Part shown: positions 25,203-34,115 of the stretch, piece by piece | Position numbering within the stretch: the stretch's first letter is position 1 | How the letters are laid out: each line of letters opens with the position of its first letter | Assembly: GCF_010729105.1 (NCBI RefSeq) | Contig: NZ_AP022573.1 | Span: 62,001-126,000, forward strand | Reading direction: 5' to 3' | Source of the DNA: Mycobacterium saskatchewanense | GTDB taxonomy: Bacteria; Actinomycetota; Actinomycetes; Mycobacteriales; Mycobacteriaceae | DNA length: 64,000 nucleotides | The notes under the pieces: generated by a model | Told to the model about the DNA's origin: nothing | Database searches by the model: none | What the model saw: the letters and a program-made list of their open reading frames with translations, nothing else | Position numbers and translations under genes: made by a program

Positions 25203-26558
25203 TCAGGAAGCGCGCTGGCGCGGAACGTAATCGATGGGCGCCCCGGACGGGATCAGGTCCTCGGTCTCGACGCTCGCCTCGAACTGCCGGATCAACCGGC
25301 GGGCGTGCTGCATCACCCACCACCGCACGAAGGTCTGGTTCACGGCCTCCCGCTCCTTCGGGTCCTCGAGGAGGTTGATGATGCGGGCGAAGCCCAGCGG
25401 GATCTCCGGGTCGTGGAAGTGCTGCTGGCGCTTGAAGCTGATCTTGAACTGCGACCATTTGACGGCGTGGAGTTCCTCGTTGAGCCACACCATGCAGCCC
25501 TCGCGGTTGGATTCCTCGGCGCCGGAGAAGAATTCGCGCTGATCGATGCCGTCGATGATCCGGTCCGTGGGAGGGCTGCAGCCGGCCCACCGCAGCAGGG
25601 TCGGGAACATGTCGGTGACGTGCACCATCTCGTTGCTCTCGCGCACCGGCACCTGGCCGGGGTAGCGGATCAGGCAGGGCGTGCGGATGCCGCCCTCGGC
25701 CGAGCTGAAGTAGGAGCCGTCGAAAAAGCCCGCGGTGCCGCGGCCGAGCAGGTGGTCCTCCGGGCCGTTGTCACCGGCGAACACCACCACCGTGTTGTCC
25801 TCGATGCCCAACTCCTTGAGCGCGTCGAGGATGCTCCCGAAATCGTGGTCGAGCATCAGCAGTGAGTCGCCCCACTCGCCATTGGTGCTCTGCCCCTTGA
25901 ACTCTTCGCGCACCACCATGGGGAAGTGCATCAGCGAGTGGTTGTGGTAGAGGTAGAACGGCTTTCCCGCCTCGACGCTGCGCCTCATGAACGCCTTTGC
26001 GCGGCGGTCGTACTCGCCGTCGACCTCGCCCTTCAGCTTGACCGTGAGCTGCTGGTCGGTGGTGCGGACGCCGTCCTGCTCGGTGCCCTCGTACATGTAC
26101 GAGTAGCCGTCCCGCTCCCCGTCGTACCAGGGGTCGTCGGGCCACAGGCACTCGTCGTAAGTCCTTGCCGGGCCGTACCATTCGTCGAATCCGTGGTCGG
26201 TGGGCCACCGGCCGTCCTCGGCGCCGATGTGCCACTTGCCATAACAGGCGGTGGCGTAGCCGGCCTCGGACAGGATGTCGGCGATGGTGCGCTCCCAGGC
26301 GACGATTCCGCCGTCGTTGCCGCCGAGGGCGATGGTGTGGTTTCCGGAGCGGATGGGGTAGCGCCCGGTCATCAGCGCCGAGCGGGTCGGCGTGCACTGC
26401 GGTTCGACGACGAAGTGGGAGAGCTTGAGCGCCTCCGTGGCGAACTCGTCGATGCGCTTGGTGTCGGCCCCGCGCAGGATGCCACCGCCGTAGCAGCCGA
26501 GCTCGCCGAGGCCGAGGTTGTCGACGTGAAAGTAGACGATATTGGGTTGTTCGGGCAT
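25203..26558 (-). CDS. Type I sulfatase (arylsulfatase family)
   Basis: A 451-aa enzyme hydrolysing sulfate esters. Metal ligands begin in VDN (Asp13-Asn14), the formylglycine motif is CTPTR at Cys55-Arg59 followed by SALMTGRYP, and later GKWHIG and VVFAGDNGPEDH supply the other active-site residues. Cys55 must be oxidised to formylglycine by an FGE, one of which is encoded two genes upstream. There is no signal peptide, so it probably acts in the cytoplasm. ATG 26558 is preceded by GAGGT at 9 nt; a TTG six codons earlier is in frame. The substrate cannot be read from sequence. Confidence 0.93.
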   Translation of the reverse strand: MPEQPNIVYFHVDNLGLGELGCYGGGILRGADTKRIDEFATEALKLSHFVVEPQCTPTRSALMTGRYPIRSGNHTIALGGNDGGIVAWERTIADILSEAGYATACYGKWHIGAEDGRWPTDHGFDEWYGPARTYDECLWPDDPWYDGERDGYSYMYEGTEQDGVRTTDQQLTVKLKGEVDGEYDRRAKAFMRRSVEAGKPFYLYHNHSLMHFPMVVREEFKGQSTNGEWGDSLLMLDHDFGSILDALKELGIEDNTVVVFAGDNGPEDHLLGRGTAGFFDGSYFSSAEGGIRTPCLIRYPGQVPVRESNEMVHVTDMFPTLLRWAGCSPPTDRIIDGIDQREFFSGAEESNREGCMVWLNEELHAVKWSQFKISFKRQQHFHDPEIPLGFARIINLLEDPKEREAVNQTFVRWWVMQHARRLIRQFEASVETEDLIPSGAPIDYVPRQRAS

Positions 26559-26627
26559 GACGGTATTACCTCGCAATCGATTTCGTTCGGTTCGGGGTTT
26601 GGTGAGGAGTGGTGACTGCGGCCAGGC

Positions 26628-27422
26628 TTACGGTGGCTGGTCGCGGGGTGTGGTGGTGACCAGGGAGCAGCGGTCCCCGCGGTAGCGAACTGTCTCCAGG
26701 TCGAAGGGCGTCCCGTCCTCGAGGTGCGTGAGCCGGTGCAGGAGCAGCAGCGGGGCTCCGGGCCGGACGCGCAACAGCTCCGAGGTGGTGGCGTCGGCCA
26801 GCACGGACTCCACGGTGATCTCCGCCCATCCCAGGCGGACGCCGAGTTTGGTCTCGATGATCGTGAAGACGTCGTCGGAGTCGAAATTGGCGTCGAGCGG
26901 GATCGCGCCGGCGCGCAGCGAGGTGGTGTCCAGCGACAGCGGCACCCCACCCACCGAGCGCAGCCGTTCGATGAACAGGATCGGCGCGTTCTCCGGCAGC
27001 TGCAGCTTCGCCGCCACGAACGGCGTGGCGGTCGACTCGCGCACGGACAGTACCCGGTTCTCCACCGGGATCCGGTGCCCGGCCAGGGATTCGGCGAGGC
27101 CCTCCAACCGGTCCAGGTGCTGGCGGAGCTTGGCGCCCGTCACGAAGGTGCCCGAGCCCTGGACGCGGGTGATGAGCCCCTCGGCGCGGAGCAGCTTGAG
27201 CGCTTCCCGAATGGCGTTGCGGCTCACGCCCAATTCGGCGGCCAGCGCCGACTCCGACGGCAGCGCCGGACGGGCCGCCGCCAGGCCGCCGAACGCGCCC
27301 TCGAGGATCTGGCCGCGCAGGACGTCGCGGACCCAGCGGGCCGCGTCGGCCCGGGTACCGGCGTACTCCCGTGTCGGCGGACGCGGAAAGTCCTTCGGGG
27401 GAATGTGGGGCCGCCGGGGCAT
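26628..27422 (-). CDS. GntR/HutC family transcriptional regulator with UTRA domain
   Basis: A 264-aa regulator. The winged-helix domain is at about residues 25-95 (PSESALAAELGVSRNAIREALKLLRAEGLITRVQGSGTFV). The C-terminal half is a UTRA-type effector domain (APILFIERLRSVGGVPLSLDTTSL, LLLLHRLTHLEDGTPFDLET). It lies between the FGE gene (126 bp upstream) and the sulfatase gene (69 bp downstream), all on the reverse strand, so it most likely controls the sulfatase in response to its substrate or product (inference). A 16-bp palindrome covers its start codon. Confidence 0.9.
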   Translation of the reverse strand: MPRRPHIPPKDFPRPPTREYAGTRADAARWVRDVLRGQILEGAFGGLAAARPALPSESALAAELGVSRNAIREALKLLRAEGLITRVQGSGTFVTGAKLRQHLDRLEGLAESLAGHRIPVENRVLSVRESTATPFVAAKLQLPENAPILFIERLRSVGGVPLSLDTTSLRAGAIPLDANFDSDDVFTIIETKLGVRLGWAEITVESVLADATTSELLRVRPGAPLLLLHRLTHLEDGTPFDLETVRYRGDRCSLVTTTPRDQPP

Positions 27423-27437
27423 GGCACTACTGTGCCA
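27422..27437. promoter_or_regulatory. Palindrome at the gntR start, possible auto-operator
   Basis: TGGCACTACTGTGCCA has perfect 6-bp arms and overlaps the first base of the gntR start codon. Binding there would block its own expression. The remaining gap to the FGE stop (to 27548) shows no further gene. Confidence 0.45.
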
Positions 27438-27548
27438 GCTGGAAGCGGCGGTGGCGGTATACCGAATGTTACGCCACCTGCCCCCGTGTTAACGGCTAGG
27501 CCAGCGGGTTCGGCGCGGCGTTAACGCGGGTGCTGCGCCACTCATCCG

Positions 27549-28424
27549 TTACGTCGCGCAGCGGAATCCGATGTGGGAGGTCGCGCTGTCCTGCGACTGC
27601 GACGACCGCGCGGCGGCCCGGTACCGATGGCAGTACTCCGGGGCGCACAGGTGGGAGCCGCCCTTCAGTGTCTGCATGACCGCCGGGTCGCCCATGTCCG
27701 GCGGCGGGCAGCACGTGTTGGCCGGACCGCCGGGCCGGTGCCGGGTCTGGTACCGCGTGACGGTCCACTCCCAGACGTTGCCGATCATGTCGAAGAGGCC
27801 GAACCCGTTGGGCGGGAACGATTCCACGGGTGACGTGCCGACCCAGCCGAGGGCGCCGGTGTTGTGGTAGGGGAAGTCCCCCTGCCACGTGTTGGCCATC
27901 AGCTGCCCGTCCGGGGCGACCGTGTCACCCCACGGGTAGACGGTCGTCGTTCCGGCCCGGGCGGCGTACTCCCATTCGGCCTCGGTCGGCAGCCGGCGCC
28001 CGGCCCAGCGGGCGTACGCGGACGCGTCGGGAAAGGCGACCTGCACGACGGGGTGGTCGGGGCGGTCGTCGATGGACGAATCGGGCCCGAACGGACGCCG
28101 CCAGTGCGCGCCGGGAACCCATGTCCACCACTGCCGCCAGTCCCGCAGGTCCACCGGACCGGGCGTCGGGCGGAACACCAGCGCGCCCGGCGCGCAGTCC
28201 TGGGGGTCCAGGCCCGGGTACTGCGCGGGGTCCAGGCTTCGCTCGGCGACCGTGACATAACCGGTCGCGGCCACGAATTCGGCGAACTGGGCGTTGGTGA
28301 CCGGGTGGCGTTCAATCGCCAAGGGCCCCACCGACTCCGTGTGGACCGGCGTCTCCTCCGGATAGAACGAGGCCGATCCCATCTCAAACGAGCCGCCCGG
28401 CAGGCCTACCAATTCTGTGAGCAC
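27549..28424 (-). CDS. Formylglycine-generating enzyme (sulfatase-activating)
   Basis: A 291-aa FGE that oxidises the sulfatase Cys in CxPxR to formylglycine using O2 and copper. The protein is very like Rv0712 of M. tuberculosis (MLTELV-LPGGSF-MGS start, RLPTEAEWEYAAR, GNVWEW, LKGGSHLCAPEYCHRYR). The copper-binding active-site cysteines are Cys260 and Cys265, spaced five apart as in characterised FGEs. Linkage to a sulfatase and regulator makes its client clear. In M. tuberculosis the orthologue lies elsewhere, so this is either a moved gene or a second copy. Confidence 0.95.
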   Translation of the reverse strand: MLTELVGLPGGSFEMGSASFYPEETPVHTESVGPLAIERHPVTNAQFAEFVAATGYVTVAERSLDPAQYPGLDPQDCAPGALVFRPTPGPVDLRDWRQWWTWVPGAHWRRPFGPDSSIDDRPDHPVVQVAFPDASAYARWAGRRLPTEAEWEYAARAGTTTVYPWGDTVAPDGQLMANTWQGDFPYHNTGALGWVGTSPVESFPPNGFGLFDMIGNVWEWTVTRYQTRHRPGGPANTCCPPPDMGDPAVMQTLKGGSHLCAPEYCHRYRAAARSSQSQDSATSHIGFRCAT

Positions 28425-28460
28425 GCCGCCAGGCTAACCGGCCCAGTCCCCGTGCGCACC

Positions 28461-28528
28461 AAGCGCCGAGATTGCGGTGTGGGTCACGCTCGGTCGCGGA
28501 TCACGACCGCACAGGCGATCTCGGCGGC
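28461..28528. repeat. Intergenic repeat, copy 2, with inverted ends
   Basis: Closely similar to 9061-9131. The left end GCCGAGATTGC and right end GCGATCTCGGC are inverted. It ends six bases before the stop of the metallopeptidase gene and lies upstream of the FGE gene, so it could terminate the former transcript. Confidence 0.55.
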
Positions 28529-28533
28529 CGCGA

Positions 28534-29412
28534 CTAGCCGAGACTGGTCGCGCTGAACGTGTCGCACTTGTTCGGGTCGCCCGTCTGGTAGCCGACGGTG
28601 AACCAGTGCTGCCGCTGCGCCGACGAACCGTGGGTCCACGACTCGGGATTGACGCGCCCGGTCGACTCCTTCTGGATGCGGTCGTCGCCGACCGACGCCG
28701 CGGCCGACAGCGCGTCGGCAATGTCCTTGTCGCTCAACGGTTCCAGATAGGGCACGCCGGTGCTCTCCTGTTTGACGGTCGAGGCGTAGTGCGCCCAGAT
28801 GCCGGCGTAGCAGTCGGCCTGCAGCTCGGTGCGCACCCCGTTGCCGCCGGCGCCCTGCGCGCCCTGCTGCGAGCGGCCCAGCACGCCCTGCAGCTGCTGA
28901 ACGTGGTGGCCGTACTCGTGGGCGACGACGTACTCCTGCGCGAACGGCCCACCGCTGGAACCGAATTTGTCGACCAGCTCCTGGAAGAAGTCGGTGTCGA
29001 AGTAGGCCGTCTGGTCCACCGGGCAGTAGAACGGCCCGACGGCGGTGGTGGCCGGCCCGCAGCCGGTGTCCACCGATCCGGTGAACAACCGCATGTGCGG
29101 CCGGGTGTAGGTCTTGGGCATCAGCTGGTGCCACACCGCGTCCACGGAGTTGCCCGTCGCCACCACCCGGCACTGCACGTACTTGTTGGCGTCGGCGCCG
29201 GTCTTGCAGACGCTGAGGTCGAACCCGGGTGCCACGTCGCCGCTGGTATCCATCGGCTGCTGGCTCACGATCCCGCCGGGGTCGACACCGAAGAACAACG
29301 CCAGGAAGATGATCAGCAGCCCGCCGGCGCCGCCCCCGAGGGCCATGCGAATCCCGCGGCCGCCGGAGCTCGACGCGGTGCTGGTGTCGATCTGCATTCC
29401 GTCGTTGAACAT
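28534..29412 (-). CDS. Membrane-anchored neutral zinc metallopeptidase, YpfJ family (Rv2575-like)
   Basis: A 292-aa protein with one N-terminal helix (GIRMALGGGAGGLLIIFLALFFGV) and an extracytoplasmic domain carrying the zinc motif VAHEYGHHVQ near residue 165 and a downstream ELQADCYAG acidic ligand. This is the putative neutral zinc metallopeptidase family (YpfJ-like); no substrate is known. Cysteine pairs (SVCKTG/VQCRV and GCGP/FYCPV) probably form disulfides. It resumes the M. tuberculosis gene order after the sulfur-related block. Confidence 0.9.
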   Translation of the reverse strand: MFNDGMQIDTSTASSSGGRGIRMALGGGAGGLLIIFLALFFGVDPGGIVSQQPMDTSGDVAPGFDLSVCKTGADANKYVQCRVVATGNSVDAVWHQLMPKTYTRPHMRLFTGSVDTGCGPATTAVGPFYCPVDQTAYFDTDFFQELVDKFGSSGGPFAQEYVVAHEYGHHVQQLQGVLGRSQQGAQGAGGNGVRTELQADCYAGIWAHYASTVKQESTGVPYLEPLSDKDIADALSAAASVGDDRIQKESTGRVNPESWTHGSSAQRQHWFTVGYQTGDPNKCDTFSATSLG

Positions 29413-29421
29413 CGCACCAAT

Positions 29422-30342
29422 CTATCCGGGCCCGTCGCTGGCCGCGGCCAATAGCGGCACCAGAACGTCGCTGATCGGCGTCGCCAGCCCGTGGGCGCGG
29501 CCCTTGCGGGCGATCACGCCGTTGCGGATGTCCCACTCCATCGGCCGGCGATGCTCGCGGTCGGCCAGGATCGAGGTCCCCATGTCCTCCGGGGCCCGGC
29601 GGAAGAGCTCCACCACCTCGTCGACCACCTCGTCCCCGAGGCGGGCGCCCTCGGCCCGCGCCACGGCCAGGCACTCGGCGACATAGGGGCGCGCCAGCGC
29701 GGCCACGTCGTCGCGGCGGAACATCCCCGACCGCCGCCCGGCGAGCGCCATGAACCCGGCCAGCGCGTTGGTCAGCAGCTTGCGCCAGCCGGCGGTGACG
29801 ATGTCGGGGTCGCAGTCGACGCGGCAGCCGGCGCCACGCAGCAGGTCGGCGACGGCCTGCGCGGACGGGCCGCTCGGCAGCACCAGCGCGGCCTCGGTCC
29901 GCAGCCGCACCCAGCCCCCGGGCTGGGTTTCGGCGGAGTACCACACGATGCCGGGGACCACCGGCGACGACGGGCAGTGCGGCCGCACCTGCTCGACCTG
30001 CTCCACCCCGTTCTGCAGCACCGCGACGATGGTGTGCTCCTCGCACAGGCGGGCCAGCCAGCGGCCGGCATCGGCGTTGTGGGTGGCCTTGACGGCCAGC
30101 ACCACGACGTCGACCGGGCCGGCCACGTCGGCGGGGTCGGTGAGCACGGGGCCGGGCACCACGATCGGGTCCGCGCCGTCGGGTCGCAGTTCGATGGCGT
30201 CGCGCGGGGTGCGGCCGCACACCAGAACGGGATGCCCGGCCCGGTGCAGCAGCGCGGCGACCGTCGTGCCGACGGCGCCCGGACCCACGAGTGCGATGTT
30301 GGTGACGATAGGAGCGAAATTACCTCCCTCTAGACTGGGCAC
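29422..30342 (-). CDS. 2-dehydropantoate 2-reductase-like (PanE/ApbA) oxidoreductase
   Basis: About 306 aa. The N-terminal Rossmann motif TNIALVGPGAVGTTVAALLH binds NADP, followed by the PanE-like VLAVKATHNAD and AVLQNGVEQVE, and a C-terminal helical domain (WRKLLTNALAGFMAL). It fits Rv2573. The expected reaction is ketopantoate to pantoate, but several mycobacterial paralogues have unknown roles. The start is uncertain: GTG 30342 or TTG 30351, as no ATG is available and the Val before TNIALV is GTC. The start region overlaps the aspS promoter (divergent). Confidence 0.82.
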   Translation of the reverse strand: MPSLEGGNFAPIVTNIALVGPGAVGTTVAALLHRAGHPVLVCGRTPRDAIELRPDGADPIVVPGPVLTDPADVAGPVDVVVLAVKATHNADAGRWLARLCEEHTIVAVLQNGVEQVEQVRPHCPSSPVVPGIVWYSAETQPGGWVRLRTEAALVLPSGPSAQAVADLLRGAGCRVDCDPDIVTAGWRKLLTNALAGFMALAGRRSGMFRRDDVAALARPYVAECLAVARAEGARLGDEVVDEVVELFRRAPEDMGTSILADREHRRPMEWDIRNGVIARKGRAHGLATPISDVLVPLLAAASDGPG

Positions 30343-30365
30343 TCGTTCCAACCGGGTGAAAGGGA

Positions 30366-32150
30366 GTGTTTGTGCTGCGCAGCCACGGGGCCGGGTCGCT
30401 CCGGAATCGCGACGCCGGCCAGCAGGTCACGTTGGCCGGTTGGGTAGCCCGCCGCCGCGACCACGGCGGCGTCATCTTCATCGACCTGCGGGACGCCTCG
30501 GGTGTCGCGCAGGTCGTGTTCCGCGCGTCCTTGCAGGAAGGACAGGCGCTGGCCCAGGCGCACCGCCTGCGAGCCGAGTTTTGCGTCGCCGTCACCGGCG
30601 TCGTCGAGACCCGCCCCGAGGGCAACGCCAATCCGGAGATCGCCACCGGCGACATCGAGGTCAACGCCACCGCGCTGACCGTGCTCGGCGAGAGTGCCCC
30701 GCTGCCGTTCCAGCTCGACGAGCCCGCCGGCGAGGAGTTGCGGCTCAAATACCGGTACCTGGACTTGCGCCGCGAGGGCCCGGCCGCGGCGATTCGGTTG
30801 CGCTCCAACGTCAATGCCGCGGCACGTTCGGTGCTGGCCCGGCACGACTTCGTCGAGATCGAGACGCCGACGATCACCCGCTCCACGCCCGAGGGGGCGC
30901 GCGACTTCCTGGTGCCCGCGCGGCTGCACCCCGGCTCGTTCTACGCCCTGCCGCAGAGCCCGCAGCTGTTCAAGCAGCTGCTGATGGTCGCCGGAATGGA
31001 GCGCTACTACCAGATCGCCCGCTGCTACCGCGACGAGGACTTCCGCGCCGACCGGCAACCCGAGTTCACCCAGCTCGACATGGAGATGAGCTTCGTCGAC
31101 GCCGAGGACATCATCGCGATCTCCGAGGAGATCCTGACGGCGCTGTGGGCGTTGATCGGTTACCAGGTTCCGACGCCCATCCCGCGGATCAGCTACGCCG
31201 ATGCCATGCGGCGGTTCGGCTCCGACAAGCCCGACATGCGTTTCGGGCTCGAACTCGTCGAGTGCACGGAGTTCTTCTCCGACACCACGTTTCGCGTCTT
31301 CCAGGCCCCATACGTCGGGGCCGTCGTGATGCCCGGCGGGGCGTCGCAGCCGCGTCGCACGCTGGACGGCTGGCAGGAGTGGGCCAAGCAGCGCGGGCAC
31401 CGGGGACTGGCCTACGTGCTGGTCGGCGAGGACGGCACGCTGGGCGGCCCGGTGGCCAAGAACCTGTCCGACGCCGAACGCGACGGCCTGGCCGCGCACG
31501 TCGGCGCCGAGCCGGGGGACTGCGTCTTCTTCTCGGCCGGGCCGCCGAAGTCGTCGCGGGCGCTGCTCGGGGCCGCCCGGAACGAGATCGCGCACCGGCT
31601 GGGGTTGATCGATCCCGCCGCATGGGCGTTCGTGTGGGTGGTGGACCCGCCACTGTTCGAGCCCGCGGAGGAGGCGACCGCCGCCGGCGACGTGGCCGTC
31701 GGCGCGGGGGCGTGGACCGCGGTGCATCACGCGTTCACCTCGCCCAAGCCGGAGTACGAGGGTGTGGTCGACACCGATCCGGGCAGCGTGCTCGCCGACG
31801 CCTACGACATCGTCTGCAACGGCAACGAGATCGGTGGCGGCTCGATCCGTATCCACCGCCGCGACGTCCAGGAGCGGGTCTTCGCCGTGATGGGCCTGGA
31901 CCGGGCCGAGGCCGAGGAGAAGTTCGGATTCCTGTTGGAGGCCTTCACCTTTGGCGCCCCGCCGCACGGCGGCATCGCCTTCGGCTGGGACCGGATCAAC
32001 GCGCTGCTGTCGGGCGTCGACTCGATCCGGGACGTCATCGCGTTCCCCAAGACCGGCGGCGGCGTCGACCCGCTGACCAACGCGCCCGCCCCCATCACCG
32101 CCCAGCAGCGCAAGGAATCCGGAATAGACGCCAAGCCGAAACAGGTTTGA
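30366..32150 (+). CDS. aspS: Aspartyl-tRNA synthetase (probably non-discriminating, Asp/Asn)
   Basis: A 594-aa bacterial-type class II synthetase: OB-fold anticodon domain ([23 protein letters not shown]), motif 2 ([26 protein letters not shown]), GAD insertion domain, and motif 3 ([14 protein letters not shown]). In mycobacteria AspRS also charges tRNA-Asn, which is then amidated (established for the family, not visible here). GTG 30366 follows the family start (VFVLRSH); GTG 30372 has a better distance from AAAGGGAG and may be the real start. Confidence 0.96.
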   Translation: MFVLRSHGAGSLRNRDAGQQVTLAGWVARRRDHGGVIFIDLRDASGVAQVVFRASLQEGQALAQAHRLRAEFCVAVTGVVETRPEGNANPEIATGDIEVNATALTVLGESAPLPFQLDEPAGEELRLKYRYLDLRREGPAAAIRLRSNVNAAARSVLARHDFVEIETPTITRSTPEGARDFLVPARLHPGSFYALPQSPQLFKQLLMVAGMERYYQIARCYRDEDFRADRQPEFTQLDMEMSFVDAEDIIAISEEILTALWALIGYQVPTPIPRISYADAMRRFGSDKPDMRFGLELVECTEFFSDTTFRVFQAPYVGAVVMPGGASQPRRTLDGWQEWAKQRGHRGLAYVLVGEDGTLGGPVAKNLSDAERDGLAAHVGAEPGDCVFFSAGPPKSSRALLGAARNEIAHRLGLIDPAAWAFVWVVDPPLFEPAEEATAAGDVAVGAGAWTAVHHAFTSPKPEYEGVVDTDPGSVLADAYDIVCNGNEIGGGSIRIHRRDVQERVFAVMGLDRAEAEEKFGFLLEAFTFGAPPHGGIAFGWDRINALLSGVDSIRDVIAFPKTGGGVDPLTNAPAPITAQQRKESGIDAKPKQV

Positions 32151-32156
32151 GCAGGC

Positions 32157-32600
32157 ATGGCTGACAGACCGGACATCGGCGACGTAAGAGAATTCAACAA
32201 CGCCCTCATCGAGGAATTCCGGGCGAACGGCGGGAAGGTCGCCGGGCAGTTCGCGGGCGCGAACCTGTTGCTGCTCACCACGACCGGCGCCAGGTCCGGG
32301 CAGCCGCGGGTATCACCGCTGGCCTACTTCCGCATCGACGGCAAGCTGATCATCATCGGCTCCTTCGCCGGCTCCCCCAGGGACCCGGCCTGGGTGCACA
32401 ACCTGCGGGCGAATCCACGGGCGCGCGTGGAGGTCGGCGCCGAAACGGGTGTCCAGGCATTGGACGTCACCGCCCGCGAGCTGCCGATTGCCGACCGCGA
32501 GGACGTCCTGCCGAAGGTCGTCGCCGCGGCGCCGGTGGTCGCCGAGTACCAGGCCAACACGAGCCGGGTGATCCCGCTGTTCGAGCTGCAGCCGGCCTAG
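32157..32600 (+). CDS. Deazaflavin (F420)-dependent nitroreductase family protein, Ddn-like
   Basis: A 147-aa split-barrel protein with the family features LLLLTTTGARSGQPRVSPLAYF, IIGSFAGSPRDPAWVHNLRANP and a C-terminal RVIPLFEL. This is the family of Ddn, the F420H2-dependent enzyme that activates pretomanid in M. tuberculosis. Its natural substrate is unknown. It begins 6 bp after aspS. In my memory of the tuberculosis map, no such gene stands between aspS and Rv2571c, so this is a local addition. Confidence 0.88.
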   Translation: MADRPDIGDVREFNNALIEEFRANGGKVAGQFAGANLLLLTTTGARSGQPRVSPLAYFRIDGKLIIIGSFAGSPRDPAWVHNLRANPRARVEVGAETGVQALDVTARELPIADREDVLPKVVAAAPVVAEYQANTSRVIPLFELQPA

Positions 32601-32605
32601 TTCCC

Positions 32606-33640
32606 GTGAGGGCGGCGCGCGCAGGCCTCAAGCGGCTGCGCGGCGTGTGGTTCACGCTGCTGCAGACCTCGGTCGCCGCGGGCCTGTCCTGGTACGTCGC
32701 CCACGAGGCGCTCGGCCACCCACAACCGTTCTTCGCGCCGATCGCCGCCGCGGTGTCGCTGTCGATCAGCAACGTGCTGCGCGCGCAGCGGGCCATCCAG
32801 ATGATGATCGGTGTGACCGTGGGCATCGCGGTGGGCACCTTGGTGCAGGCCGTGTTCGGCCCCGGTTCCCTGGCCATCGGGGTGGCCGCGCTGCTGGCGC
32901 TGTGCGTGGCGGTCTTCATCGGTCACGGCTACATCGGTCAGGGGATGATGTTCGCCAACCAGACCGCCGTCTCCGCGATCCTGGTGCTCGCGCTGTACCG
33001 CAGCGGCGTCGGCTTCGAGCGCCTCTTCGACGCGCTGCTCGGGGGCGTCGTCGCGATCGTGTTCGCCGTGCTGCTGTTTCCGGCCGACCCGTTGCGAGTG
33101 CTGCGCACCGCGCGCGTCGGGGTACTCGGCGTCCTGCACGGTGTCCTGACGGACGCCTCGGAGGTCGCCGCGGGGCGCCGGGCCGCCCCGCCCGACTGGC
33201 CGCTGTCGGCCGTCGACCGGGTGCACGCCGAGCTCGGCGAGCTGGTCGGCGCGCGCACCACCGCCCGCCAGGCTGTGCGCATCGCGCCGCGACGGTGGGG
33301 CCTGCGCGACGCCGTCGACGCCGCCGAGCACCAGGCCGTGCACGTGGCGCTGCTGGCGGGGTCGGTGCTGGAACTGGCGCGTGCCCTCGCGGTCGACAGC
33401 TGCCGCGACGGGTTCCCGCCGACCGTGCCCACCGTGCTGGTCGAGCTTGCGGCGGCGACCGCCCTCGCCGACCCGGACCCGGCGGGCGCGTCGGCGTACA
33501 CCGCGGCCGCGCGCCACCACGCGCGCCGGCTGCAGTCGCAGGCCCGGGAGAAGACCGAGGTGGTGCTGGCCGACGTCGTCACCGCCTGCGTGGACGACCT
33601 GCAGCGGGTGATCGAGCTGCGGCAGGTGCGCAGGGTGTGA
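32606..33640 (+). CDS. FUSC/aromatic acid exporter-like membrane protein (Rv2571c-like)
   Basis: A 344-aa protein. The N-terminal half has about five to six hydrophobic segments (VAAGLSWYVAHEALG, FFAPIAAAVSLSI, MMIGVTVGIAVGTLVQAVFG, LAIGVAALLALCVAVFIG, IVFAVLLFPADPLRVL), with the pattern of FUSC/ArAE efflux proteins; the C-terminal half is a soluble, helical, Ala/Arg-rich region. The role may be export of an aromatic or amphipathic compound (inference). GTG 32606 begins 5 bp after the previous stop. Confidence 0.78.
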   Translation: MRAARAGLKRLRGVWFTLLQTSVAAGLSWYVAHEALGHPQPFFAPIAAAVSLSISNVLRAQRAIQMMIGVTVGIAVGTLVQAVFGPGSLAIGVAALLALCVAVFIGHGYIGQGMMFANQTAVSAILVLALYRSGVGFERLFDALLGGVVAIVFAVLLFPADPLRVLRTARVGVLGVLHGVLTDASEVAAGRRAAPPDWPLSAVDRVHAELGELVGARTTARQAVRIAPRRWGLRDAVDAAEHQAVHVALLAGSVLELARALAVDSCRDGFPPTVPTVLVELAAATALADPDPAGASAYTAAARHHARRLQSQAREKTEVVLADVVTACVDDLQRVIELRQVRRV

Positions 33641-33644
33641 CCGC

Positions 33645-34034
33645 TCACATCGAGTCGGCCAGGAACTCCTGCACCAGCTTCTTCGGCGCCTGCGTCAGCC
33701 AGGCCTCGGTGATCAGCTCCTCGAGCCCGCGAACCGACGCCTCGGCCAGCCGGACCAGCACCGCGGGGTAGCCGTCGAAATGCGGGGTCGTGAAGTAGAT
33801 GTCCGGCTCGTCGGCGATCAACGCGAACTTGACGCCCTCGTCGGACACCCGGACGCCGAGGATGTCGCCCGAGGGGGGCTCCACCCCGCTGCGCGCCAGC
33901 GCCTCGCGGTCCGACGGGCGCAGCGGCCGCTCCCACGCCAGCAGTTTCTTGCCGACCCGCCAGTCATGCGGTGACGGCTCCGAGGTGAGTGCCAGCCCAC
34001 CGACGATGCGGGCGACGTCGTCCCACGTGGCCAC
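33645..34034 (-). CDS. MmcQ/YjbR-type protein (Rv2570-like)
   Basis: A 129-aa protein with the YjbR/MmcQ fold pattern: VARIVGGLALTSEP, DWRVGKKLLAWERPLR, FALIADEPDIYFTTPHFDGYPAVLVRL. The family has a double-wing DNA-binding-like fold but no proven function. I chose GTG 34034 (VATWDDVARIV), which gives the same length as Rv2570; upstream sequence in this frame is not conserved-looking. It is convergent with the FUSC-like gene (4-bp gap). Confidence 0.8.
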   Translation of the reverse strand: MATWDDVARIVGGLALTSEPSPHDWRVGKKLLAWERPLRPSDREALARSGVEPPSGDILGVRVSDEGVKFALIADEPDIYFTTPHFDGYPAVLVRLAEASVRGLEELITEAWLTQAPKKLVQEFLADSM

Positions 34035-34115
34035 GTCATTGATTGTGCTCCCGGAGGCGGCGCGTGGCCGACAGTAGTAGAAATAGGTCGCCGCAGAAAC
34101 GTCCAGGAGGTGCGC

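Noticed and set aside
19253..28424. Mobile genetic element carrying the sulfur block
   Set aside because: No integrase, transposase, tRNA target or flanking direct repeat was seen, and base composition by eye is like the surroundings. Simple gain or loss cannot be distinguished.
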